DNA of 11,103 nt from JBASTI01 sp964374025 (GTDB lineage Bacteria > Patescibacteriota > Minisyncoccia > Spechtbacterales > HO2-43-30): assembly GCA_964374025.1 (NCBI GenBank), contig CAYJWU010000028.1, positions 1-11,103 of the forward strand, read 5' to 3'. Positions 6,058 to 11,103 of this stretch are shown here, one piece after another. The first letter of the stretch is position 1. Every line of letters begins with the position of its first letter. Below the pieces are notes generated by a model. The model had not been told where the DNA came from. It did not search any database and saw only the letters and a list, made by a program, of their open reading frames with translations. Position numbers and translations under genes: made by a program.

Positions 6058-6085
6058 TTTACAAATACTATATTCTGTATATAAT
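6058..6085 (+). promoter_or_regulatory. Promoter of the M1 aminopeptidase gene
   Basis: TTTACA (6058-6063), 16-nt spacer, perfect TATAAT (6080-6085). The start site would be around 6091-6092, with a leader of about 38 nt. The region also holds the divergent start of the minus-strand nuclease gene. Confidence 0.7.
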
Positions 6086-6090
6086 TACCG

Positions 6091-6109
6091 TAGCTTTTTT
6101 ACAAAGCTA
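6091..6109 (+). other. Hairpin at the predicted 5' end of the aminopeptidase mRNA
   Basis: TAGCTTT (6091-6097) pairs perfectly with AAAGCTA (6103-6109) around a 5-nt loop, exactly at the predicted transcript start and ahead of the GAGGGAGG ribosome-binding site (6117-6124). A 5'-terminal stem like this can protect mRNA from decay (inference). Confidence 0.4.
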
Positions 6110-6129
6110 TATTCGCGAGGGAGGCAGAG

Positions 6130-8760
6130 ATGGAAGCAGGATTTCCGGGAGCCGTAAAAGAAAGTTTTAGATTGCCGCAAGATGTGCGACCGGTAATGTA
6201 TAATATCACCCTTGCCCCCGACTTTGAAAAGTTCACCTTTGGGGGTTATGTAGACATAGAAGTTGAAGTGCTGCGCCCAGTTTCCTCTCTGGTTATGAAC
6301 GCAGCGGAACTGAATATAAAATCAACCTCTGTGACCCAAGGCCGGAAAGAAAGAGCATACGCAAATGAAATTACCTGCGATAACGAAAAGGAAACTGTGA
6401 CTTTTGAATTTGACGATCCCCTTGATCTTGATTACGAAGAGGAACGCACACACATTGAAGTACTTTTCGACGGCACGCTCAACGACAACCTCTGTGGCTT
6501 TTACCGATCAAAGTACACCTTGCCGGATGGTACAGAACGCTACATGGCAGCGACCCAGTTTGCAGCAATAGACGCTCGCCGCGCTTTCCCCTGCTTTGAC
6601 GAGCCGGAGCAAAAAGCAATATTCAATCTGACCCTAATCGTGCCGGAAGATCGTACCGCAATTTCCAATATGCCAATGCGTAAGGAATTTTCTCTAGGTG
6701 GTGGTCTAAAAGCAGTCCGGTTTGAGACAACGCCCAAAATGTCCACATATCTGCTTGCCTTCGTAGTCGGCGATCTTGAATCGGTTGAAAGCAAAACAAA
6801 GAACGGAACACTTGTTCGTGTCTTTGCGACTCCGGGCAAGAAAGACCAGTGCGCTTTCGCGCTTGACGTGGGGGTAAGGGTACTCGAATACTTTGAAGAT
6901 TATTTTAGCATCCCCTATCCTCTCCCAAAGCTGTATATGGCAGCAATACCCGACTTTGAGCCGGGAGCAATGGAAAACTGGGGGCTTATAACCTTCCGGG
7001 AAGTAGCGCTCCTTTTTGATCAAGATCGCTCCTCTAGCGCGGCGAAACAACGTGTCGCGTCTATCATTGCTCACGAACTTGCGCATCAATGGTTCGGCAA
7101 CCTTGTGACAATAAAATGGTGGAATGACCTTTGGCTAAATGAATCGTTCGCTACTTTCATGGGCAACAAGGCCGTGGCTCGCCTTTTCCCCGAATGGAAA
7201 GTATGGGATCGCTTTTATACCGAGGATACTGCCAAGGGCCTTTCTCTTGACGGCCTGGCAACGAGCCACCCCATAGAAGCAGACATACAAGACCCGAAGG
7301 AAATCGGGCAGATCTTTGATGCGATAAGCTACTCAAAGGGCGCGGCTGTATTGCGGATGCTTGAGGACTTTTTGGGGGAGGACCCGTTTCGTGAAGGAGT
7401 AAAACAATACCTCCTTGCGCATCAGTATAAGAACGCGGAAACACACGATCTCTGGGGCGCGCTTGAAGCGGTCTCGGGAAAACCGGTCGGCAAAATTATG
7501 GATACCTGGACAAAGCAAACCGGATACCCCGTTATTGAAGTCAGCAGATTCCATCACGAAGCTCTATGCGGCCTGGAGTTAATCCAAAAACGTTTCTTAT
7601 ATAATTCCGAGCACCCCGAAAGCAAAGAGCTATGGACTGTGCCGCTCAATATTAGCGTACGCCGCGGCGCAGACGCGGCTAAAGTACTTCTTAAAGAGCC
7701 CGAACGAAAAATCCTCATGGCCGCGTCTGATCGCACTCCGTGGATAAAAGTCAACTCCGGACAAACCGGTTTCTTCAGGGTAAAGTACGCCCAAAAGATG
7801 CAAGAGGACCTTTACTCCGCGATACAGCGAGGCGAACTTCCAACGCTTGATAGGATGGGCCTCGTGAACGACGCCTATGCCCTGCAAAGGGCGGGAATGG
7901 TCCAAGCGCCGCAGTATCTGGAGCTTGTACAACGCTTCGCCAATGAGAGCGAATACGCCGTCTGGTCAGAGATTGCAAGCGGACTTTCCGAAGTGATGGA
8001 CTTACTTACAGACGAGCCCTATTACGGGAAACTTCGCGAACTTGCAAAGGATGTCTGGACACCCCTCGCTCAAAAGATGGGTTGGGATCTAAAAGCAGGC
8101 GAAGGGGAACTTGACCCACTCCTGCGATCCCTTGCCCTTGGCATGCTCGCGCGCTGCAAAGACGCGGAGACAATAGAAGAGGCAAGGCAGCGCTTCGCGA
8201 TGCTATGCCTGGATAAAAAATCCCTTGACCCCAATCTAAGACAAGTGGTATGCAACACATCCGCGCAAAACGGCGGCAAGGCAACTTACGAAGCCCTGCT
8301 AAAACTATATCGAGGCACAGATATCAAGGAGGAACAAATGGCGTACCTCAAAGCCATGGGGCTCTTCAGGAATAAAACTCTTCTTACCAAGACCCTCAAG
8401 CTGGCCCTCTCGAGTGAAGTACGTCTAGAGAATGCGGGGTTTGTGATAATATCTGTCGCAAATAATCATAGGGGCAGAGACCTCGCATGGCAATTCGTCA
8501 AAGATAACTGGGAAGAACTCCATAGAAGATACGAGCACAGCATGTTTATGCTGGGCAGGATTATAGAAGGCACTGTGTCTGGCTTTAGGAGCGAAGAAGT
8601 AAAGGCGGAAGTCGAGCAATTCTTTGCGGAACATCCGGTCCCCGAGGCCAGCATGGCGCTTAGCCAAGCACTTGAACGAGTAGATATGAATATCGCCTGG
8701 CTTGCACATAACCGCGATTCGGTTGGCCAGTGGCTCAACGAACGAAAGGGTACAAACTAA
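6130..8760 (+). CDS. M1 family zinc aminopeptidase (PepN/ERAP-like)
   Basis: An 876-residue zinc exopeptidase expected to remove N-terminal residues from peptides. Order of parts: N-terminal beta domain (about 10-210) with TQF (142-144) and DARRAFPCFDEPE (148-160); substrate-recognition motif GAMEN (279-283); zinc motif HELAH (315-319) with third ligand E338 in NESFATF; the transition-state tyrosine Y401 in ISYSKGAAVLRM; a beta-sandwich linker (about 465-550); and a helical ERAP1_C-like domain to the end. The DARRAFPCFDEP form and lack of a signal peptide point to a soluble cytosolic enzyme of the puromycin-sensitive/ERAP branch, at full length. The start is set by a strong Shine-Dalgarno (6118-6124) 5 nt upstream of the ATG. 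It has its own promoter and a strong terminator. Every catalytic residue is present. Likely job: peptide scavenging or protein turnover, feeding amino acids to enzymes such as the nearby glutamate dehydrogenase (inference). Confidence 0.95.
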   Translation: MEAGFPGAVKESFRLPQDVRPVMYNITLAPDFEKFTFGGYVDIEVEVLRPVSSLVMNAAELNIKSTSVTQGRKERAYANEITCDNEKETVTFEFDDPLDLDYEEERTHIEVLFDGTLNDNLCGFYRSKYTLPDGTERYMAATQFAAIDARRAFPCFDEPEQKAIFNLTLIVPEDRTAISNMPMRKEFSLGGGLKAVRFETTPKMSTYLLAFVVGDLESVESKTKNGTLVRVFATPGKKDQCAFALDVGVRVLEYFEDYFSIPYPLPKLYMAAIPDFEPGAMENWGLITFREVALLFDQDRSSSAAKQRVASIIAHELAHQWFGNLVTIKWWNDLWLNESFATFMGNKAVARLFPEWKVWDRFYTEDTAKGLSLDGLATSHPIEADIQDPKEIGQIFDAISYSKGAAVLRMLEDFLGEDPFREGVKQYLLAHQYKNAETHDLWGALEAVSGKPVGKIMDTWTKQTGYPVIEVSRFHHEALCGLELIQKRFLYNSEHPESKELWTVPLNISVRRGADAAKVLLKEPERKILMAASDRTPWIKVNSGQTGFFRVKYAQKMQEDLYSAIQRGELPTLDRMGLVNDAYALQRAGMVQAPQYLELVQRFANESEYAVWSEIASGLSEVMDLLTDEPYYGKLRELAKDVWTPLAQKMGWDLKAGEGELDPLLRSLALGMLARCKDAETIEEARQRFAMLCLDKKSLDPNLRQVVCNTSAQNGGKATYEALLKLYRGTDIKEEQMAYLKAMGLFRNKTLLTKTLKLALSSEVRLENAGFVIISVANNHRGRDLAWQFVKDNWEELHRRYEHSMFMLGRIIEGTVSGFRSEEVKAEVEQFFAEHPVPEASMALSQALERVDMNIAWLAHNRDSVGQWLNERKGTN

Positions 8761-8767
8761 AAAACCA

Positions 8768-8800
8768 AAATCCCCCGGCTATAGCCGAGGGATTTTTTTT
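8768..8800. terminator. Strong terminator, probably bidirectional
   Basis: AAATCCC (8768-8774) pairs with GGGATTT (8789-8795), and CGGC (8776-8779) with GCCG (8784-8787), with one C-A mismatch and a TATA loop, then a run of eight T (8793-8800). On the minus strand the stem is followed by T-rich sequence too, so it can serve both the aminopeptidase gene and the convergent holin-like gene. Confidence 0.85.
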
Positions 8801-8814
8801 ATACGCAGCGAAAT

Positions 8815-9132
8815 CTATTGCAACATCTTAGGCAATGGTATCCCAAACTTTCCCGAATTTCTCAAAACTGACGAGCCCAATGAGATAACTATAAGGATAA
8901 ACACCACAGGCACAAGAAAGCCGAAGGCAGGCACCGCTTGAGCAACAAGCTCAATCACGGCGAAGCCGAAGATGTACTTTATAACCGAGCCATGCATAAA
9001 GTTGCCGAGTTTCCGCAAACTAAATTCTTTTTTGAATACAGCAGCCAAAACCGCCAGTACAAGATCAATGAATACCAATGCCGCGATGACTTGCACCTGA
9101 ACGGTGCCGAATAACGCGGTAAATTCTGTCAT
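8815..9132 (-). CDS. Holin-like small membrane protein
   Basis: A 105-residue hydrophobic protein. Helices are predicted at about 12-33 (VQVIAALVFIDLVLAVLAAV), 49-68 and 70-90. The pattern FIDLVLAVLAAVFKKEFSLRKLGNF resembles the first helix plus basic loop of the phage-holin family 4/TcdE-like proteins (DxxxGxxxAxxxxxxSSxxxxxG), though the classical Gly and Ser residues are only partly kept. Holins form membrane lesions that release endolysins or export proteins; in CPR genomes holin-like genes also occur outside prophages, and no endolysin or phage gene is visible here. The ATG at 9132 has no close Shine-Dalgarno; AGGTGAAG sits about 25 nt upstream, too far. It lies downstream of a small-gene cluster but has its own promoter-like sequence. 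Alternative: a generic small integral membrane protein. Confidence 0.6.
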   Translation of the reverse strand: MTEFTALFGTVQVQVIAALVFIDLVLAVLAAVFKKEFSLRKLGNFMHGSVIKYIFGFAVIELVAQAVPAFGFLVPVVFILIVISLGSSVLRNSGKFGIPLPKMLQ

Positions 9133-9190
9133 AAATTGATACTTAAGATTAATTACTTCACCTGCGACCTTTTAGCGACAATTAATTCTG

Positions 9191-9219
9191 ACTATAGCAC
9201 AAACAAAAAAATCTGTCTC
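9191..9219 (-). promoter_or_regulatory. Promoter for the holin-like gene (extended -10)
   Basis: On the minus strand GAGACA (9219-9214), 17-nt spacer, TATAGT (9196-9191) preceded by TGC, an extended -10. The start site would be near 9185, leaving a leader of about 50 nt. The -35 box overlaps the hairpin at 9213-9230. Confidence 0.5.
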
Positions 9220-9235
9220 CCTGGGGGCAGTTTTT
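9205..9235. terminator. Hairpin between the small-gene cluster and the holin-like gene
   Basis: CTGTCTC (9213-9219) can pair with GGGGCAG (9224-9230) using G-T pairs on the plus strand, with five T after it. On the minus strand two of the pairs become C-A mismatches, but seven T follow (complement of 9205-9211). It is placed to end the minus-strand cluster before the holin promoter; strength is uncertain. Confidence 0.4.
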
Positions 9236-9245
9236 GTAAACTTTT

Positions 9246-9428
9246 TCATAAATAAATCACGCGGAATTTGGTTTTGAGTTTTTCAAGCTCGCTTGCCACG
9301 TCATGGGCCCTTCCAACAAAAAGAAGCCCTTGCCCGTCTTTATCTGATATTCCGCAGTGATTTGTCAATCGATGCCCGAAGCTCTTCGTAAAATTTTGTA
9401 TTCTCTTTTTGAATATCCTGAATTTCAT
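9246..9428 (-). CDS. Possible small ORF or frameshifted tail of the upstream gene
   Basis: A 60-residue open frame. Its first 30 residues overlap the coiled-coil part of the preceding gene in another frame and look non-coding, but the part beyond that gene's stop (about residues 27-60: SDKDGQGLLFVGRAHDVAS... then a charged helix ending in KFRVIYL) looks protein-like. There is no Shine-Dalgarno before its ATG. The simplest explanation is a +1 frameshift, real or from a sequencing error, joining this tail to the previous protein. It could equally be a chance frame. Confidence 0.25.
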   Translation of the reverse strand: MKFRIFKKRIQNFTKSFGHRLTNHCGISDKDGQGLLFVGRAHDVASELEKLKTKFRVIYL

Positions 9429-9609
9429 AACGAAAACGCTCTCTTTCCTCGCTCAATCGCGCGGTCTGGGTATGCATATCCACAAGGAGCCATCGCAAAT
9501 AAAGAACTGCGCTTATAAAAAGAACTACCCAAAACCAACCGAGCGCTTTCTCATAAATTTCATTGTCTTTTTGCTTGAAAAGGGCCATGTGTTCCGAGCT
9601 TAAGCTCAT
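9340..9609 (-). CDS. Small single-TM coiled-coil protein
   Basis: An 89-residue bitopic membrane protein with a short charged N-terminus, one hydrophobic helix (about 23-43, GWFWVVLFISAVLYLRWLLV) and a charged heptad-like coiled coil (about 47-88). I do not recognise a family. The topology is that of divisome linkers (FtsL/FtsB/DivIC) and of phage inner-membrane spanins (Rz), but no diagnostic motif is seen. The ATG at 9609 has AAAGG 4 nt upstream; an internal ATG at 9588 is an alternative. With either start it overlaps the end of the preceding gene (50 or 29 nt), suggesting translational coupling. Its stop is followed by the possible frameshifted extension. Confidence 0.6.
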   Translation of the reverse strand: MSLSSEHMALFKQKDNEIYEKALGWFWVVLFISAVLYLRWLLVDMHTQTARLSEERERFRYEIQDIQKENTKFYEELRASIDKSLRNIR

Positions 9610-9763
9610 TAACCTTTAGCGTAAGGAGGTCTCTTTCGCCCTGCATAGCGCCTAGTTCTTCCCGGATTACACGCAAATCTAGCCACAAGAACGCAACAAA
9701 AATTGCAAGGACGACCATTATAACAAGATCAGTTGTTTTGGATTTAATGAATGGACTAAGCAT
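9560..9763 (-). CDS. Small single-TM protein with coiled-coil tail
   Basis: A 67-residue protein with K7/K9 before one hydrophobic helix (about 12-29, DLVIMVVLAIFVAFLWLDL) and then a charged amphipathic segment (31-55). It has the same architecture as the next gene product, so the two may be partners. It overlaps the preceding gene by 8 nt (start codon inside the last codons of that gene), a typical coupled arrangement. Its only Shine-Dalgarno-like bases (AGG, 9772-9770, 6 nt from the ATG) come from the palindrome at 9769-9787. No family recognised. Confidence 0.6.
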   Translation of the reverse strand: MLSPFIKSKTTDLVIMVVLAIFVAFLWLDLRVIREELGAMQGERDLLTLKVNELKLGTHGPFQAKRQ

Positions 9764-9995
9764 ATATGGCCTGCCCGACGGGCAGGCGGGCTTGCCCCCT
9801 AAAACGCATTATTGCTCCAAGTAACTTGCGCAGTTTTTCTTTCGCGATTCCGCTCTCGCGCTCATTAAAGGAAGCCGCCTGCTCGCGCAGTTTTTGAACC
9901 TCTTTGCTTTGGAATACAAGTTCGCCCAAAAGAGCATCGTATCGCAAATCAATAGATGAAATATTTTTGTATGTGTTGTTGGGTAGGTAGAACAT
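9756..9995 (-). CDS. Small coiled-coil protein, first gene of the small-gene cluster
   Basis: A 79-residue soluble protein of unknown function. Residues about 18-62 are a charged, heptad-like helix. The last ten residues (GQARLPVGQAIYA region) are unlike the rest: residues 70-76 are encoded by the GGCAGGC-type palindrome at 9769-9787, so the natural C-terminus has probably been replaced or extended by repeat insertion. The start is well supported by GAGGAG (10006-10001, minus) 5 nt upstream, and that site is the terminal CTCCTC of the inverted-repeat element next door. It overlaps the following gene by 8 nt. No promoter could be picked with confidence upstream. Confidence 0.6.
   Translation of the reverse strand: MFYLPNNTYKNISSIDLRYDALLGELVFQSKEVQKLREQAASFNERESGIAKEKLRKLLGAIMRFRGQARLPVGQAIYA
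9769..9787. repeat. GGCAGGC-type palindrome inside a coding region
   Basis: GCCTGCCC (9769-9776) and GGGCAGGC (9780-9787) are perfect 8-bp arms around GAC. The 11-mer GGCAGGCGGGC (9781-9791) recurs in the intergenic palindrome at 10196-10206, so both belong to one dispersed family. Confidence 0.8.
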
Positions 9996-10000
9996 AATTG

Positions 10001-10006
10001 CTCCTC
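10001..10006 (-). promoter_or_regulatory. Shine-Dalgarno provided by the end of an inverted-repeat element
   Basis: GAGGAG on the minus strand, 5 nt from the ATG at 9995. In the mRNA, GCTCC (10021-10017) can pair with GGAGC (10004-10000) around a 12-nt loop, which would cover this site; translation could therefore depend on opening that stem (inference). Confidence 0.55.
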
Positions 10007-10128
10007 ACTATCGTTCGGAGCAGACGCTGAATTATGCGGATTAGAGCTGATTTATGCGGATAGTTATCAGCATTAATCCGCTTGTATCAGCACTTATCAG
10101 CGTCTAAGCGACGAGCTGCAGCGAGGAG
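10001..10128. repeat. 128-bp structured inverted-repeat element
   Basis: Nested inverted repeats: CTCCTC (10001-10006) with GAGGAG (10123-10128); AGACGCTGA (10022-10030) with TCAGCGTCT (10097-10105); GCGGATTA (10036-10043) with TAATCCGC (10074-10081); GCTGAT (10046-10051) with ATCAGC (10066-10071). TTATGCGGAT-like words are repeated and ATCAGC appears three times. It has no coding capacity and looks like a non-autonomous palindromic or MITE-like element. No clear target-site duplication was found by eye. Confidence 0.75.
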
Positions 10129-10162
10129 TAAAAACAAATAAAAAAGAGCACCTGAATTTTAG

Positions 10163-10202
10163 GCCTGCCCGCAACGCCAGCAAGCTGGCTTGCTTGGCAG
10201 GC
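10163..10202. repeat. GGCAGGC-type palindrome with inner stem
   Basis: Outer arms GCCTGCC (10163-10169) and GGCAGGC (10196-10202). Inner arms AGCAAGC (10179-10185) and GCTTGCT (10188-10194), or alternatively GCCAGC (10176-10181) and GCTGGC (10184-10189). It lies in the gene-free stretch. Confidence 0.8.
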
Positions 10203-10207
10203 GGGCC

Positions 10208-10336
10208 GACTCTTTTCGTGAACCACAAAAATTATGTGATGACCAAAAGAGGGCAACTCTAAGGGCCATTGTTATACTACGAGTAGTAATTAAGCAACCC
10301 TTAAAGCTCCTATCGCCGTTTTGATGCTCTTTTTTA
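10208..10336. other. Gene-free spacer between two palindromes
   Basis: No credible gene. It holds one imperfect stem (CTCTTTT near 10211 with AAAAGAG near 10244) and a compact dyad TACTAC-GA-GTAGTA (10275-10288) that could be an operator. A minus-strand open frame spans it but runs through both flanking palindromes and looks spurious. Confidence 0.4.
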
Positions 10337-10370
10337 TCCTGCCGATCCGCCAACTGGCGGATCGGCAGGA
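10337..10370. repeat. Perfect 34-bp palindrome with CCTGCC/GGCAGG ends
   Basis: Arms of 16 bp (10337-10352 and 10355-10370) are perfect reverse complements around AC, with CCTGCCGATCC at one end. A T run precedes it (10329-10335). It is a third member of the GGCAGG-ended palindromes of this region. Confidence 0.85.
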
Positions 10371-10552
10371 AATATGGGGGGATAAAGGTACTTTCCTCAC
10401 TTACACTCACATGATATCAAGCAAACGAAAACCCTGTCAAGTATTCTATGTTGCTTTTAGGAAACAAAGCGTTGCGTAGCAAAATAAAACTGTATCTAAA
10501 ATCACACAAATTGTTTCGGAAGTAAAACAAAAACAACCCTGCTAAGTAAAAA
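10371..10552. other. AT-rich gene-free spacer
   Basis: No gene, repeat or RNA recognised. The sequence is A-rich and lies between the 34-bp palindrome and the DnaA-box region. Confidence 0.4.
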
Positions 10553-10711
10553 CGGCTATAGAAAGCCGCAAGGACACCTGTGGATAAGTATCCTTGCGCA
10601 AAATGATATAATACTATCAGAAACTAACTGTTTCCAAACTGATATACCGCGCTAGTCTAAAATTATCGATAAATGGTCGAAAAAAGGGCTTTATCCACAA
10701 AGTTATCCACA
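10553..10711. other. DnaA-box cluster, candidate origin-like region
   Basis: Three perfect TTATCCACA DnaA boxes: two direct copies at 10691-10699 and 10703-10711 (12-nt period) and one inverted copy at 10579-10587. The inverted box sits in the loop of a hairpin whose arms are CGCAAGGA (10567-10574) and TCCTTGCG (10591-10598). A second stem, CGGCT/AGCCG (10553-10557, 10564-10568), lies beside it, and an AT-rich stretch fills 10600-10690. dnaA and dnaN are not visible. This may be an origin, a DnaA-titration site or a DnaA-regulated promoter. Confidence 0.5.
10604..10612 (+). promoter_or_regulatory. Extended -10 element upstream of the XRE regulator
   Basis: TGA followed by a perfect TATAAT (10607-10612); no convincing -35. 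A transcript from here would cross two DnaA boxes and two hairpins before the regulator start at 10765, so both could affect its expression. Confidence 0.4.
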
Positions 10712-10757
10712 GGATGCCAGTCGGCATCCTGTAGGCGGGTACCAGTCGGTACCCGCC
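10709..10757. repeat. Tandem twin hairpins with identical AGTC loops
   Basis: Stem 1: ACAGGATGCC (10709-10718) with GGCATCCTGT (10723-10732). Stem 2: GGCGGGTACC (10734-10743) with GGTACCCGCC (10748-10757). Both have perfect 10-bp stems and the loop AGTC, separated by one nucleotide. The first shares three bases with a DnaA box; the second ends 7 nt before the regulator ATG. Confidence 0.85.
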
Positions 10758-10764
10758 ACACCCT

Positions 10765-11103
10765 ATGAAAACAAAAAATCGTATCCCTAAAGAAATGCTG
10801 CATCTTGCGGAGTATCTGCGGAGAATCCGTACTGACCTTGGGCTTTCCATGCATGAGGTCGCGCGGCGCACAAATCTCACTCCAAGCTACATATCAAAAA
10901 TGGAATCCGGGAATACTTTCCAGACCATAAGCGCCCATGGCCTTGTAGAATTTTCTAAGTGCTACAATACTCCCATCGCTCTTATCATGGAGAAGGCCGG
11001 CTTTGTACCCGAAAGCGAAGATGATCTTCCGGGGCTCGCTTCGTATCTGCGCCTAAAATACAAAACGCCGCATCAGGCGACGCAGGAAATGGAGATTGCA
11101 TGG
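10765..11103 (+). CDS. XRE-family helix-turn-helix regulator, 3' end outside the window
   Basis: 113 codons are open from the ATG at 10765 to the window edge, so the gene is partial. Residues about 17-70 form an XRE/Cro-type DNA-binding domain: LRRIRTDLGLSMHEVARRTNLT, then PSYISKMESGN with the recognition helix, and SAHGLVEFSKCYNTPIALIMEKAGF. A second region begins with LPGLASYLRLKYKTPHQATQEMEIAW, a pattern I associate with XRE regulators that have a short C-terminal helical part and often neighbour ImmA/IrrE-type genes; that neighbour is not visible here. No Shine-Dalgarno precedes the ATG, and the GC-rich hairpin ends 7 nt before it; an internal ATG at 10795 (AAAGA just upstream) is an alternative start. 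It probably binds nearby palindromes, possibly its own leader (inference). Confidence 0.85.
   Translation, partial: MKTKNRIPKEMLHLAEYLRRIRTDLGLSMHEVARRTNLTPSYISKMESGNTFQTISAHGLVEFSKCYNTPIALIMEKAGFVPESEDDLPGLASYLRLKYKTPHQATQEMEIAW

Noticed and set aside
6540..8738. Several minus-strand frames of 60-127 residues
   Set aside because: All lie antisense within the M1 aminopeptidase, which has continuous family motifs; they are frame shadows.
8702..8941. 79-residue plus-strand open frame
   Set aside because: It crosses the aminopeptidase stop and strong terminator and is antisense to the holin-like gene.
8815..9132. Prophage lysis module
   Set aside because: The holin-like gene is present but there is no endolysin, tail, capsid or integrase gene in the window, so a prophage cannot be supported.
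10001..10128. CRISPR array or iteron array
   Set aside because: Repeated words are arranged as nested inverted repeats rather than regular direct repeats with unique spacers.
10159..10410. 83-residue minus-strand open frame
   Set aside because: It spans two palindromes and the spacer between them, with no domain pattern and no Shine-Dalgarno.
9996..10764. tmRNA, RNase P RNA, SRP RNA or tRNA in the long gap
   Set aside because: No tRNA T-loop/acceptor pattern, no tmRNA ends, and none of the conserved RNase P or SRP motifs were found; a GAGGAAAG-like word on the minus strand near 10390 is not followed by the rest of the RNase P consensus.
10617..10880. 87-residue minus-strand open frame
   Set aside because: It runs through the DnaA boxes, twin hairpins and the start of the XRE gene; the XRE frame is clearly the coding one.

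Overview
The window looks like chromosome of a Candidate Phyla Radiation (Patescibacteria, Parcubacteria-like) bacterium. This is inferred from several traits: a small conserved hypothetical of a type I associate with Parcubacteria, an archaeal-type UMP kinase, short compact genes with several leaderless-looking starts, the standard stop code (TAA, TAG and TGA all used), and many perfect GC-rich palindromes of the GGCAGGC kind between and inside genes. No taxonomic marker (rRNA, tRNA, ribosomal protein) is present, so the assignment is tentative.

Left third (1-3840, all plus strand): two adjacent four-helix membrane proteins of the DUF4239/bestrophin-like type, one a miniature version of the other. 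Next comes a type II toxin-antitoxin operon (ribbon-helix-helix antitoxin, RelE/ParE toxin) with a clear promoter/operator. A glutamate dehydrogenase follows, with its own promoter, structured leader and terminator. The last gene is a small conserved hypothetical that carries an in-frame palindromic insertion.

Middle (3840-8800): a minus-strand pair (beta-CASP metallo-beta-lactamase nuclease, then an archaeal-type UMP kinase), then, divergently, a full-length M1 zinc aminopeptidase with a near-consensus promoter and a strong terminator. The aminopeptidase and glutamate dehydrogenase would fit a lifestyle of scavenging peptides and deaminating amino acids; this is inference.

Right third (8800-11103): a minus-strand cluster of tiny genes. 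Three overlapping ORFs encode a coiled-coil protein and two single-TM/coiled-coil proteins; a possible frameshifted tail follows, then a separately promoted holin-like membrane protein. Upstream lies a gene-free stretch of about 770 bp (9996-10764) full of palindromes: a 128-bp inverted-repeat element whose end supplies the Shine-Dalgarno of the small-gene cluster, two GGCAGG-type palindromes, three perfect DnaA boxes (one in a hairpin loop), and two tandem 10-bp hairpins with identical AGTC loops. The hairpins abut a truncated XRE-family regulator that runs off the window. The most interesting material is this palindrome-rich, DnaA-box-containing region and the palindromes that have become coding sequence.
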